Shown here in pieces: positions 44,899 through 56,762 of a stretch of 64,000 nt of DNA. Numbering within the stretch: position 1 is the first letter of the stretch; every line of letters begins with the position of its first letter. Source of the stretch: Azorinus chamasolen (taxonomy: Eukaryota > Mollusca > Bivalvia > Cardiida > Solecurtidae); assembly GCA_963576725.1 (NCBI GenBank), contig OY755238.1:27248334-27312333 (forward strand). The letters run 5' to 3'. The translations under genes were made by a program, and so were the position numbers. The notes beneath the pieces are model-generated. The model was not told the origin of the DNA. It made no database searches and saw only the letters and a list, made by a program, of their open reading frames with translations.

Positions 44899-45145
44899 TT
44901 AACCCTTTCACCGCCGCAGTCGCATAAATGCACCACGACAAATAGTGCAGTCCCAGATCAGACGCCGCCTTTTCAAGGCGGCGTCTAATCAGGGACTCCA
45001 CTATTTGTCTCAATCTCTATTTCTATATACATGTATGTGCTTTATTCCATTGAAAGTTGCATTTATCTCGTTTGCTTATTTCACTGAATGATTTGACAAA
45101 CTTGGATTGCAGACGACAATTAGAAATTGGCGCCGAAAGGGTTAA
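44899..45145 (+). repeat. Family 4-type TTAA MITE
   Basis: TTAA at 44899-44902 and 45142-45145. Central palindrome GACGCCGCCTTTTCAAGGCG with TAGTGCAGTCCC / GGGACTCCACTA outer arms. Confidence 0.8.
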
Positions 45146-45849
45146 AATTAATATGCTTCATATGGCGGCGTAGTAACTGGTGTTGATGCATTACTTCGAT
45201 CATTATAGACATTTGGTATCTCTCTTATGTCTCAGTTGGAAGACGTTGAATGCCCCCTCCCCCCAATGTGACAGTTTAGGCAAAACATATACTTTGAACG
45301 ATGTTTTAGCTTGTCTTCTAGTTCTCAAGTGTGAATAATGATTTGCGATACAAATGCGTACATGTATATCGACTTTGCTTGAAAAAAGTCATTTTGTACA
45401 TGTAGCCCGTGACTGCAATGGATTGCGCCGAGTTGAACATATCTTTGCACCAGTGATTACACATTTTGGTCCAACACATCGTCGTGTCATGTTTTAACAC
45501 GCTTCAATGCGATTACTAAAATACAAATGTATAAGGGATCGATAGGTTGGTAACTTTTTAGCGGCGCTGAGTATATATGGCAAATGAGATGGCCATTCCT
45601 AAACATGTCAAGACTAAATAACAAAATGTAAGTACTGTTGTAGGGACATAACCCAAAACACACGCACGCATGCGCGCACACACACGTACACGCACACACA
45701 CACAGCCATGTTAGATCCAGAATGGTCTAGGTTCGTCCAGTTCCAATGAACGCACAGTTGTAGACTAAATACTGGGTGTTTCAGAAGGGAGTGATTGTCC
45801 GTCTGCTTCCCCGTCATTATTAACCCTAAACTTAATTAATGCGATAGCT
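45146..45849. other. No gene; second CA-rich tract
   Basis: CA/CG dinucleotide tract at about 45656-45704; otherwise nothing recognised. Confidence 0.45.
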
Positions 45850-46304
45850 AAATAGATAGATTTATTTCGGCAAACAGAAAACATAATATGGTTCACAAAC
45901 ATGTATCACATCATAATAAATAGTAATTCGTAAAATGATGCATAGTGAAAAACCATGGCATGCTTTCTATACCAAGGATAACACAATAAAGAGCATAATC
46001 TTATTTCCATTGTGGTCCTTAAAAGGCGGAAATTGATTGCAGAAACTACGCAACCACAGTTTAAGACGTGGAAATGATTTTGCTTATTTAACTGAATACA
46101 ATATAATACATTTCGTGTATAATAAAGAGAGATATAGACGGATTTAGGAGGTTAAGTAATAACTATTTTTCTTCTTCTTCTTCCAATAAAGTACCAAACC
46201 CACTCTGGGGCAACGTTGTGTGAGCGGCGCATTATATATACAGTGCAGAATAAAAAGGTTAAAAACTGCAGTCACCAGGCCGACTATGGAGGGACTAGGC
46301 TTTG

Positions 46305-47904
46305 CTAGAAGGCCTTTACGCTATCTGTCATCGTGGTCAGCTGGGGTAGCTGATTCCACAGTCTAATGGCGGAGGGAAAGAAAGAGTGTAAGTACACGTC
46401 AGTGCGACAGAAAGGGAGTACATACCTAATGGTATGCCCTCGAGTATTGATGGAAGCAGGATTAAGAAATTTCTCAGCTGGTACGTCAATGAGGCCATGG
46501 GTAATTCTATAGACCATCACCAGCTTTACCACGGAGCGGCGATCAACAAGGGGCTCCCAACCAAGATCTGTTACCATCTGGCTGGTGCTGGATGTGGTTA
46601 GATAGTTCCCCTTGATGAAGCGTGCTACACGGCGTTGAACGGCTTCCAGTTGTCTGATGTTGGTCTTTGTATGGGGGTCCCAGGCGCAACTAGCATACTC
46701 GAGGATTGGTCTGACGAGGGTCTGGTAACACTGTGCCTTGATATTTTGTGGGCAACTCGACAGATTCCTCCTCAAGAATGCAAGGATATTGTTAACATTC
46801 TTTGCAACCGTTGCAACATGGGTCTACATTGACAGCTTCTCATCAACGTAGACTCCCTGGTACTTCCCTTCGTTGACAACTTGAAGCTCCCTGCCATGAA
46901 TATACTAGGGGGGTTGATAGCGTTCTCTTCCTGGTGTTGCACACAGCCTCGCACTTAGTTGGGTTGAAAGATATCAACCAGTCACGCTCCCATTGCTGGA
47001 ACCGGTCTAAGTCTTCTTGCAGGGCTTGTGCATCCTCAGTGGAGCGAATCTTCCTATACAGGAGACTATCATCTGCGAAAAGACGTGATGTTGATGTCGC
47101 TTGGAGAGGGGGTCATTTATGTAAAGTAGGAAGAGAAGTGGTCTTATAAATGATCCTTGGGGCACTCCAGAAGTAACTGGTGCTGTGTTGGAGGTCCTTC
47201 CCTCTACCAAGACCTGCTGGGTACGGTCTGCAAGGAAGCTTCTGGTCCACTTTAGCGCTGTTCCCCTAATACCGTAGTAGCTAAGTTTACTGGAAGTCTC
47301 TCGTGGGAGACCTTGTCAAAGGCCTTGCTGAAGTTAAGCAATACCACATCGATCTGCTCTCCCTCGTCAAGGCTTCTGGCTAGGTCATTGAGTGTCAGGA
47401 TAAGTTGGCTCTCTGTAGATCTCTTCTTCCTGAACCCATGCTGCTGGTCGGTTAAGATCCGATAATTGTCTAAATGAGTCATAGTCTGACTGGAGATTGT
47501 GCTCAATGAATTTGCTACTTACAGGTGAGAGAAATTGGCCCTTAGTTGGTAGGGTCACTGTGATCTCCTTTCTTGAAGATAGGTGTGATGTTTGCATGTC
47601 TCCAATCAGATGGTACCTCACATGGCAAAACAGATGCTGAGAAGATGACAGTAAGAGCAGGTGCCAGCTCGTCTGCATAGTATCTAAGAAACTTGGATGG
47701 TATGTGGTCTGGGCCGGTAACCTTATGAGGGTCTTGATCTTGTAAGAATCTCCGTACGCCCTCAGCACCAAAATCAGAGGAGTGCATATCAGGGTAGGAG
47801 CTTGCATCTAGTGATGGTATGTTGGACGTGTCCTCTGTGGTGAAGACTCTACTGAACTGGTTGTTGAGTAATGTCGCTTTAGTAGCTGGGTCACTGTGGG
47901 TCAT
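46305..47904 (-). pseudogene. LINE reverse transcriptase and C-terminus
   Basis: Blocks in shifting frames: KVTGPDHIPSKFLRYYADEL, VPSDWRHANITPIFKKGDHS, TDQQHGFRKKRSTESQLILT, VVLLNFSKAFDKVSHERL (catalytic Asp is Asn), TSGVPQGSFIRPLLFLLYIN, FADDSLLYRKI, and C-terminal VRPILEYASCAWDPHTKTNI to FFPSAIRLWNQLPQL. Confidence 0.85.
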
Positions 47905-47916
47905 TCCTTCTGACTT

Positions 47917-48893
47917 CTAGGATTGAACCCCACTGTTGTCACAACGTTTGTCCTTGACCATGGAGTAAAGCTTCTTTGGGTTTCGATCCGTTGTCACCAT
48001 GTCGCTAATGTTGCGGTTGTATGCCCTCCTGCACTCATACCGTGTGTCCATGCAAGCCTGCTTATAACGACTAGTGTCTGCTTCTAAACCAGTCGCTTTG
48101 GCTTTGAGATGGGCTCTCTTTATCCTTCTGGAGAGGCGCTTGATTTGTCGGGTAATCCATAGTTGGTTGAAGCGTGTGGACGTCATTATTGATGGTACAT
48201 GGGTGAAGATGGTCATATCAACAAAGTCCCCGAAAGTAAACCACAGAGTGTCTATGTCAGTGTTTTGTTTGTATCGGGTGGTGAAATCACTACTGAAGTC
48301 TTGAATGGTCTTACGGATAGTGTCTGTGTCTGTTTTTTTCCATGACAAGATCTTCCTGGATGGTGGTTTCACTCGTGTGGCAGTAGTCTGTGCCTGTACG
48401 AAAACAGCGTCATGGTCACTGACTCCTGGGAGTGGTTTGCAGCGTTGGACTAGCGATGGACGATTTGTTATGAAGAGGTCTAAGGTGTTACTGCCTCTTG
48501 TACTGAAGTTTACCATTTGTTCTGAGCTGGACAGCATTCAACCATATATGTATGGTCACTGCTAGGCGGCCGATAGACCGAAGCAATGACGAGAGATTCC
48601 TTGTCTTTACATATAAAGGATGCAGCTGTGAATTCAGCCCATGTGTCTAGTTTGAGGTCAGTGCCAATGACTGAGTCTTTTGCAACAATGATAACCCCAC
48701 CATGTCTGTATTGGGTGCGATCCTTCCTTGCTATGAACTGGTAGCCCGGAGGGAGTACTTCCTGTCCAAATACCGCTGGGTACAGCCATGTCTCACTACT
48801 AATAATTATGTCAGGATCAACTTCTTCAAGTAACAACCAGAATGAGGTGCGTTTGGCACGTATACTCTGAAAGTTAATATTGAGTACACACAT
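47917..48893 (-). pseudogene. LINE endonuclease, internally deleted
   Basis: First frame: NINFQSIRAKRTSFWLLLEE, IISSETWLYPAVFGQEVLPP, HGGVIIVAKDSVIGTD, VIASVYRPPSSDHTYM. The second frame resumes at MVNFSTRGSNTLDLFITNRP and GVSDHDAVFVQ (catalytic SDH). The junction near 48540-48510 lacks the central segment, so the enzyme cannot be functional. Confidence 0.8.
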
Positions 48894-48923
48894 GCTTGAC
48901 TGCCCTGTTGAGTTTGAGGGAGT

Positions 48924-49523
48924 TTACCGGAGCTGGACTGGGGATGATGTAAACTGAGGGGACCCAAAGGAACTGTTAGACAAGCAGGTGTTGGTGAAAG
49001 CACAGCTCGCATTTGGTGTGGCTGGCATGTCAGAGAGGATGCTGTATGTATTCTCTGTCAAAATTGAAGCATTGATTGAGTCTGCTGACATGGTGTTAAA
49101 TAGTGTGGATGAATAATTTGGTATTCCACAACTGAAGCAAATCCAACTACATGTAGTGTTGGATGTTAGTCCCTTGTACACTGTGTCTGGCATCCCCATA
49201 CAATTGGTGTGGTACCAAGTGTCACACGTGTCACATGCTACTGCTCGCTGGTTTGATTTACATGGTTTTCCACATGTCCCACAGGGGAACTTGTACTTTG
49301 GCCCTGGATTTAAATGGCAGTCTCCCAACATTTGGAAATTGTGGGTGGGGGAGTTCCACAGAACAAGGTGGGTCTCAATGAGAGCAAACTGTGGGATAAA
49401 GCTAACAAAGAAAACGTGAGTATGGTGGATGGGGAAGTTCCACAGAACAAGCTGGGCCTCTATGGGAGGAGTGTGTAGGACAATGCTAACAAATGACAGG
49501 ATGGCTATGGACAGGGCCAGCAT
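48924..49523 (-). pseudogene. LINE N-terminus: leader, 2A-like NPGP, PHD finger
   Basis: 199-codon frame. Residues 1-18 are hydrophobic (MLALSIAILSFVSIVLH). GDCHLNPGP at residues 67-75 (NPGP at 49310-49299) resembles a 2A recoding motif, but with C-H where functional 2As have V/I-E. A C4HC3-type PHD finger follows: CGTCGKPC, CDTCDTWYHTNC and WICFSC. Such 2A-PHD starts are known in some non-LTR retrotransposons. Confidence 0.75.
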
Positions 49524-49560
49524 TTCAAAATCTGTGTGCTGCGTGTTACATACCTGAGTG

Positions 49561-50004
49561 AGAAACAGAAAGTAGACAGCGTTTGTGGTGATTCAATCAA
49601 GGGAGATAATCCATACTAAACAATAGCACTGAGGTGCAAACCGCATAAAGATTGACAAAATACACACAAAGACTGAAAACTATGGCATTATGTAACTATT
49701 GATCAGTTTTTAACCTGCCTTGCTTAGTTTCCATTCTATAAACGTCGTAATTCACGAGTAATTAAATATGTTATCTCTCTGGTCCAATAATAGATGCGCG
49801 CCGCTCAAACGGCCTTGACATTGCGGCCTGGATGCTGGGAGGTATTACTTTTCTGTAAATGAAGCTGACAGACAATGGGTCGGGGAACCCTCTGATCAGG
49901 ATCTACACCGTTCACTCTATCAATCAATGTCGAAGGTTTTCACCAGCATAAATGATGTTTCTTTGTACGAACCTACCACATGAACAAAGGGATTGACTAC
50001 AAAT
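49561..50004. other. No recognised feature
   Basis: No coding, RNA or repeat signature except a hairpin scrap (CTCTGATCAGGATCTACACC) near 49890. Confidence 0.45.
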
Positions 50005-50204
50005 TTAACCCATTTGCTCCCATGATCCCATATAGGCCTATGGGACGTTAGCAAACAGTCTGATCAGAGTCTACACTGTTTGCTGATAAGAAATTCAATA
50101 TAAAACAAAACAAAAATGAAAGTTTAGGCCAGACATCCCTTAGATAAAAGATGACTAATCCAATATATAAGCATGGAAGAATCCACTGGGGGCAAATGGG
50201 TTAA
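50005..50204 (+). repeat. TTAA MITE, variant of families 1/4
   Basis: TTAA at 50005-50008 and 50201-50204. Ends CCCATTTGCTCCCA and GGGGGCAAATGGG. Hairpins CCCATATAGGCCTATGGG and CAAACAGTCTGATC. Confidence 0.75.
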
Positions 50205-50241
50205 GTTCGGACAAGTTTACCGCATGATATGAAAGTTAGGA

Positions 50242-50490
50242 TTAACCCTTTCCACGTGAATATTTATACAAGATTTCGTGACTTCATTAATATGCTTTAC
50301 CTTAGTTTGTATATAGGTCAACGAAAAATGGATCTGATAACCATTCAGAAACTGTAGAATCATATATTTATTTATTCCATAAGCAAACAGAGTAGACCCT
50401 GATCAAACGGCTCCTACAGAACCCGTCTGGTCTGGGTCGAATCTGTTTGAAAATGTGTCGAAAGTCGTCTATATGTATATGAGGGTTTGG
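50242..50490 (-). repeat. Family 1/2 MITE, right end decayed
   Basis: TTAACCCTTTCCACGTGAAT left end, AAACTGTAGAATCATAT, and a decayed hairpin ACGGCTCCTACAGAACCCGT. Confidence 0.65.
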
Positions 50491-50888
50491 GATCAGAGTT
50501 GGTGTACATATTGTATTACCAAATCAGTTATCACTTCTAAATTATCCAAACAGCAATAACCAATATAACTAAAACAGCTCGTTACATTTTGTAATGAATC
50601 GGGTTTCTTTTAGATGCCTTTTTCAGCATCGCACCTGGCACTTCAAACAAGTTCTGAAAAGCCACTTAAATGCTCTGCATACAAACAGGACCAAAGTAGT
50701 TGCAGCGATTAATAGTTTCGCCAACAGCATATAACTAAACAGTATGTTTTAATGTTTCATGTTGTTTTAGTGATCAGGTAGTTTTTCTTTACTTGATTTG
50801 TTTTTTCTGCATGCTGAAATAACTGGTTTTCAAACGATTTTTAATTTAACATGTGCATATAGATTGGTTTCTTGTTTAATATTTGTTA
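50491..50888. other. No recognised feature
   Basis: AT-rich, no signature recognised. Confidence 0.45.
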
Positions 50889-51079
50889 TTAACCCATTCC
50901 CTCATATTTATGACTTTTGACGACTCTGTAAAAGTCCTATAGGAGCAAATGCTCTATTTATCACAATGATTTCAAACTACAAAATTCTAAAACAATCATT
51001 TTCTCTAGTTAATGGTCCTTTTCAGTAGATTTATTCAAAGAGGCTGTGTCTAGAAATAGCCTATGAGGTAATGGGTTAA
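50889..51079 (-). repeat. Family 3 MITE missing one hairpin arm
   Basis: TTAA at 50889-50892 and 51076-51079; goes from GTAAAAGTCC straight to TATAGGAGCAAATGC. Confidence 0.8.
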
Positions 51080-51179
51080 CAGGAGAAGTTAAAGGCTCAA
51101 ATCCGATGAATCAAAAGCTTGAGAACGAACTCAGACTCAACCAAAAAGTTTTATAAGCATGGAACCAGATATATATTAT

Positions 51180-51275
51180 CTCATTTAGCAAATAGGGTAA
51201 CCCTACAGGAGCCGTCTGATATTGGTCTTCTCTGTTTGCAATGGTGTGAAAAGGCGTTTATAAATATGAAGGTAA
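51180..51275 (-). repeat. Family 1 MITE fragment
   Basis: TACAGGAGCCGTCTGATATT, GTGAAAAGGCGTTTATAAAT. Confidence 0.55.
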
Positions 51276-51454
51276 TGGTCAGAAAGATACTCGAATAAGT
51301 TCACAACTAATAGAAACGTATCTTAAGATACGTAAATTAAGTAAATTCACTTGTGTCTAGTGTAATTGTAAAAATGAACATCAACGTAGTTTAAGCACAA
51401 ACCTATGATGAACAATCTGCTACAACTTACTGTAATGTGTTCATGCTTTTTTAT

Positions 51455-54400
51455 ACCCCCACCTAATAAAGGTGGTCGTATATTGGCGTGCCCCTGTCCG
51501 TCCGTTCGTTCGTTCGTTCGTTCGTTCGTCCGTCAACATTTTGTTTGTCCGCAGTTTTCTCGGAAAACTGTTTGACAGATATTAATAAAACTTCACACAA
51601 ATGTTTAATGTATCAAGATCTGAAGCTGAATTGATTCTGAGGTTCATTTGATTTTTATGCCCCCATAGGCGGGCATATAGTAATCGCATTGTCCGTCCTT
51701 CCGTCTGTCCGTCTGTCCGTCCGTCTGTCCTTCCGTCCGTCCCAAATTCGTGTCCGGTCTGTAACTTCTTCATCTATGAATGGATTTCAATATAACTTGC
51801 CACAAATGTTCACCAGACAGAGACGATGTGTCGCGTTCAACTCCCTGGTCCATGGGTCAAAGGTCAAGGTCACGGGGTACAATTACTTTGTCACAAATTT
51901 CGTGTCCGGTCTGTAACTTCTTCATCTATGAATGGATTTCAATATAACTTGCCACAAATGTTCACCACACAAAGACGATGTGTCGCGTTCAACTCCCTGG
52001 TCCATGGGTCAAAGGTCAAGGTCACAGGGTACAATTACTTTGTCACAAATTTCGTGTCCGGTCTGTAACTTCTTCATCTATGAATGGATTTCAATATAAC
52101 TTGCCACAAATGTTCACCACACAAAGACGATGTGTCGCGTTCAACTCCCTGGTCCATGGGTCAAAGGTCAAGGTCACAGGGTACAATTACTTTGTCACAA
52201 ATTTCGTGTCCGGTCTGTAACTTCTTCATCTATGAATGGATTTCAATATAACTTGCCACAAATGTTCACCACACAAAAACAATGTGTCGCGTTCAACTCC
52301 CAGGTCCATGGGTCAAAGGTCAAGGTCACAGGGTACAATTACTTTGTAACAAATTTCGTGTCCGGCCTGTAACTTCTTTATCTATCAATGGATTTCAATA
52401 TAACTTGCCACAAATGTTCACCACACAAAGACAATGTGTCGCGTTCAACTCCCAGGTCCATGGGTCAAAGGTCAAGGTCACAGGGTAAAATAACTTTGTA
52501 ACAGATTTCGTGTCCGGTCTGTAACTTGTTTATCTATCAATGGATTTCAATATAACTTGGCACAAATGTTCACCACACAAAGAAGATGTGTCGATTTCAA
52601 CTCCCAGGTCCATAGGTCAAAGGTCAAGGTCACAGGGTACAATTACTTTGTCACAAATTTCGTGTCCGGTCTGTAACTTCTTTATATATCAATGGATTTC
52701 AATATGATTTGGCACAAATGTTCACCAGACAAAGATGATGTTTCGCTTTCAACTCCTTGGTCCATGGGTCAAAGGTCAAGGTCACAGAATACAATTACCT
52801 TGTCACAAATTTCGTGTCCGGTCTGTAACATCTTTATATATCAATGGATTTCAATATAACTTGGCACAGATGTTCACTAGACAAAGACGATGTGTCGCGT
52901 CCAGCTCCCTGGTCCATATGTCAAAGGTCAAGGTCACAGGGTACAATTACTTGTTTATCTGTGAATGGATTTCAAAGGAACCTGGCACAAATGTTCACCA
53001 CACAAAGACGATGTGTCAACTCCCTGGTCCATGGGTCAAAGGTCAAGGTCACAGGGTACAATTTTGGGGGGCATTTGTCACGTGACTGTGACATCTCTTG
53101 TTCGTTTCAGAGTTATGACCCTTGTCCTTAAAAAATGCAAATAGTTTGTCCGCTGTTTTCTGGGAAAACTATATGAGAGATATTAACACAAATGTTTAAT
53201 GCATCAAGATCTGAAGCTGAGTCGATTCTGAGGTTCATTTGATTTGTCGTTTCGGAGTTATGGCCCTTTTACTTAAAAAATAATGTAAATACATGCAAAT
53301 AGTTTGTCCGCTGTTTTCTGGGAAAACTATTTGAGAGATATTAATGAAACTTCACACAAATGTTTAATGCATCAAGATCTGAAGCTGAGTTGATTCTGAG
53401 GATCATTTGATTTTTCGTTTCAGAGTTATGGCCCTTGTCCTTAAAAAATAATGCAAATACATGCAAATAGTTTGTCCGCTATTTTCTGGGGAAACTATTT
53501 GAGAGATATTAATGAAACTTCACACAAATGTTTAATGCATCATGATCTGAAGCTGAGTCGATTCTGAGGTTCATTTGATTTTTCGTTTCAGAGTTATGGC
53601 CCTTTTACTTAAAAAATAATGCAAATATATGCATATAGTTTGTCCACTGTTTTCTGGGAAAACTATTTGAGAGATATTAATGAAACTTCACACAAATGTT
53701 TAATGCATCAAGATCTGAAGCTGAGTTGATTCTGAGGTTCATTTGATTTTTCGTTTCAGAGTAATGACCCTTTTACTTAAAAAATAATGCAAATATATGC
53801 AAATAGTTTGTCCGCTGTTATCTGGGGAAACTATTTGAGAAATATTAATGAAACTTCACACAAATGTTTAATGCATCAAGATCTGAAGCTGAGTTGATTC
53901 TGAGGTTCATTTGATTTTTCGTTTCAGAGTTATGGCCCTTTTACTTAAAAAAGAATGCAAATATATGCATATAGTTTGTCCGCTGTTTTCTGGGAAAACG
54001 GTTTGACAGATATTAATGAACCTTCACACACATGTTTAATGCATCAAGACCTGAAGCTAAGTCAATTCTGAAGTTCATTTGATTTACCGTTTCGGAGTTA
54101 TGGCCCTTGCACTTAAAAGAAATAATGAAAATCTATGCAAATATATATGAGGATGGCCATACCTTTTTCATTTGAAATGATATTTACTTCAAAAAAAATT
54201 ATATGGTTAAACCTTAATATGAATTTTCACATATATTGCGGGGTTTTTGGTAAGTCATTTTATTCTAAAGTTATCGTCCTTGAACTTTGTGTGTTCGTTG
54301 CTTTGTTTGTCGGTCAGCTTTTAGTTTGTCTCTTGTTTTCTGGGAAAACTATTAAAATGATATAAATGAAACTTAAAAGAAATGTTTTAAGCAACAAAAT

Positions 54401-54490
54401 CTGAAGCTGAGTATATTTTGAGGTTCATTCAGTTTGTCTTTACAGAGTTATGGCCGTTGCACTTTTCAAAAATCTGCAAATATGAGGATA
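51455..54490 (+). repeat. 168-bp tandem-core element, interrupted
   Basis: Left end TATACCCCCACC...GGTGGTCGTATA can fold back, followed by a GTTC/GTCC microsatellite (51495-51535) and core units. Units starting GTTTGTCCGCTGTTTTCTGG lie at 53144, 53302, 53470, 53638, 53806 and 53974 (168 bp apart after the first). A diverged unit follows near 54330. The right boundary is uncertain. Positions 51656-53102 are a separate insertion. Confidence 0.75.
51656..53102 (+). repeat. 152-bp tandem-core element, copy B
   Basis: Same ends as copy A at 27212-28496 in opposite orientation: TTATGCCCCCATAGGCGGGC and TGTCACGTGACTGTGACA-TCTCTTGTT. About nine core units, each with a GGGTCAAAGGTCAAGGTCA-like block. 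The surrounding element's GATTTTT/CGTTTCAG is cut cleanly, with no duplication beyond T residues. Confidence 0.85.
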
Positions 54491-54649
54491 TTTTTTTTTT
54501 TAACTTTTTTATTTAATAAGATATTCACTTCATTTTTTTAAAAATAGTATCACCTTAATATGGAAATCAAGTTCTGAAGCACAGATTAGAAAATGTCAAC
54601 ACTTATTAGGCATGTTGAATCAGAGAAAGTTTGCAAGTGGGCGTATTAT

Positions 54650-54722
54650 GTACCGTATGCAGTACTCTTGTCTGATTTGGATCTACTCTGTGAAAAGGCG
54701 TTTATATGAGGGAAAGGGTTAA
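54650..54722 (-). repeat. Family 1 MITE end fragment
   Basis: GTCTGATTTGGATCTACTCT and TTTATATGAGGGAAAGGGTT. Confidence 0.6.
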
Positions 54723-54827
54723 TTTGTAAATAAATAAGACATTGACTGAATAAGTATTTAAGTTATTGAGCATGAGAGGCATATGCACTTCTCTCCATGC
54801 CAGTTGTCCATTAGGGATCGAAACTGG

Positions 54828-55057
54828 TTAACACATTATCCCCTAGCGACGCATTTTTGCGCCTCTATAAAATTCACATTGCGAAACCATTGTGATAAAT
54901 AGAGCATTTGCCCCTATAGGAGCAAATGCTCTATTTATCACAATGGTTTCAAACTACAAAATTCTAAAAAATTTCCTTTTCTCTAGTTAATGCTCCTTTT
55001 CGGTAGATTAATACAAAAAGGTTGGGTCTAAAAATAGCCTATGAGATAATGAGTTAA
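54828..55057 (-). repeat. Family 3 MITE
   Basis: TTAA at 54828-54831 and 55054-55057. Long palindrome GCATTTGCCCCTATAGGAGC with one mismatch at the centre. Confidence 0.85.
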
Positions 55058-55059
55058 AG

Positions 55060-56640
55060 GATTAAGTTTGCCTAAACTCCTCTTGTAGAGAATTCCATAG
55101 TTTGTCTGCAGCATACCTGAAAGATTTCTTGCCGTAACTCTCTGTGCGTGGTTGAGGTATCTCTACCATGTTTTATGACCCCCCCCCCCAACCATCAAAT
55201 CTGGTGGCATATTGTTTTTGCCCTGTCTGTTTGTCCGTTCGTCTGTTTGTCACCAACTTTAACATTGGTCATAACTTTTGAGCCAGTACAGATAGAGACT
55301 TGATATTTGGCATGGATATGTATCTCATAAATCCGCACATTTTGAGTAACATTTGGGTAACATATCAAGGTCAAGGTCATCCATTAAGGTCAGAGGTCAA
55401 ATATATAGGTCAAATCACCGACTTTAATATTGGCCAAAGTTTTTCAACCAGTAGAGATAGAGGCTTGATATTAGGCATGCATGTGTACCTTATGAAACTG
55501 CACAATATGAGGGGTAAAATGTCAAGGTCAAGGTCATTCTTGAAGGTCAAATATATAGGTCAAATCACTGGCTTTAACATTGGTCATAACTTTTCAGCCA
55601 GTAGATATAGAGACTTTATATTTGGCATGCATGTGTATCTCATGATGATGCACATTTTTAGGAGTGGCATATCAAGATCAAGGTCATCCTTCAGGGTCAG
55701 ATGTCAAATATGTATGTCAAATCACCGACTTTAACATTGGCCATAAATTTTGAACCGGTAGAGACAGAGACTTGATATTTGGCATGCATGTGCATCTCAT
55801 AAAGCTGCACCGTTTGAGGCGTGACATGTCAAGGTCATCCTTTAGGGTCAAATGCCAAATTAGACAGGGGCATAGTGTTTCACATCTTGTTGTATCTAAA
55901 ATTACAATGATTATCCTTATATGTAACAAGATCATGAAGGTATACTGGATTCATATTGTTTAATATCCTATATGTTTCTAGAGCAGGTGTTTTCATTCTT
56001 CAAATCTGTAGTGAGATCAGGCCTGATTTAGATAAGAGTTCTTCATAGCTACTGGTATAGTCTTCATAGATAAATCTTAGGGCTCTCTCCTGTATTTTTC
56101 AATCTTTTTTGTATGTGCCTGGCTTGTAAAATATCATGTAAGTGGACAGTAATTAAAATTAGACATGATAAAAGATTAATATATTGTCAGTCTCCCTGGT
56201 ATTGAGATGTCTACCAATTCGTTTTAATACATTTAATTGTGTTCGTGTCTTTCTACAAATTTTTGACGCGTGTGTGTTAAAATTTAACATAAAATCAAGA
56301 TCTACTCATAATAGCTTGACTTCATCTTCACAAGCTATTTCTACATTGTCAAGTTAAATGTGAGTTGCTGATTGTGTGTCTTCTTACCCAGAGATATTGC
56401 CTGAAATTTGTCAGGGTTAGCTTTCATATGATTAGAAGAAAACCATTCAATTTATTTACTACTATCCAGTTCCAGGGTTATTAAATCATCCAAGCTTGAA
56501 CTGGCATAAGACAGGGTATTATCATCTTCATAATTGCATAGCTGACTTTTTCCAACAAAGTAGAAGATATCATAAAATATTAACAAGTATCGGTCCGAGT
56601 ATGGAGCCCTGTGGCACAACCTTAATAATATTTTAGAAGC
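55060..56640 (-). pseudogene. LINE reverse-transcriptase tail, interrupted
   Basis: Minus strand reads ILYDIFYFVGKSQLCNYEDD (catalytic YADD is YEDD), SNHMKANPDKFQAISLGKKT, LTIY-SFIMSNFNYCPLT and, beyond an insertion at 55173-55890, VEIPQPRTESYGKKSFRYAA and DKLWNSLQEEFRQT. This is the last third of a CR1/Rex-like LINE; the clade is unresolved. Confidence 0.75.
55173..55890 (+). repeat. Tandem-core element with ~155-bp units
   Basis: C-run and GTCC/GTCT microsatellite at the left, four units beginning ACTTTAACATTGG (about 55255, 55420, 55571, 55729), and a right end GGGGCATAGTGTTTCACATC-TTGTT. Units hold several AGGTCA half-sites (TCAAGGTCAAGGTCA, AGGTCAGAGGTCA). It splits LINE codons. Confidence 0.75.
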
Positions 56641-56762
56641 TGCTACGTATATTCCCAACCTTTACACATTGTTTCCAGCCGATAAATAGCTTTCTACAAG
56701 TTTTACTGAATTTTCTGATACACTGTACATAATGTTTTAATTTCAACAATATTAGGACATGA

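Larger units (their letters stand above)
45850..49560 (-). mobile_element. CR1-like LINE, nearly full length but dead
   Basis: Minus-strand order: N-terminal hydrophobic leader, NPGP motif and PHD finger (49523-48924), endonuclease (48893-47917), reverse transcriptase (47904-46900) and C-terminus (to about 46305), then a 3' tail to about 45850. Frames are broken at several places and about 70 residues are missing from the endonuclease middle. Other diverged pieces of this type lie at 31060-32005 and 33557-34290. CR1-type is inferred from domain order and motif wording. Confidence 0.8.

Noticed and set aside
51689..53131. Plus-strand repeat frames as a repetitive protein gene
   Set aside because: Same tandem unit as at 27-28 kb in inverse orientation; non-coding repeat element.
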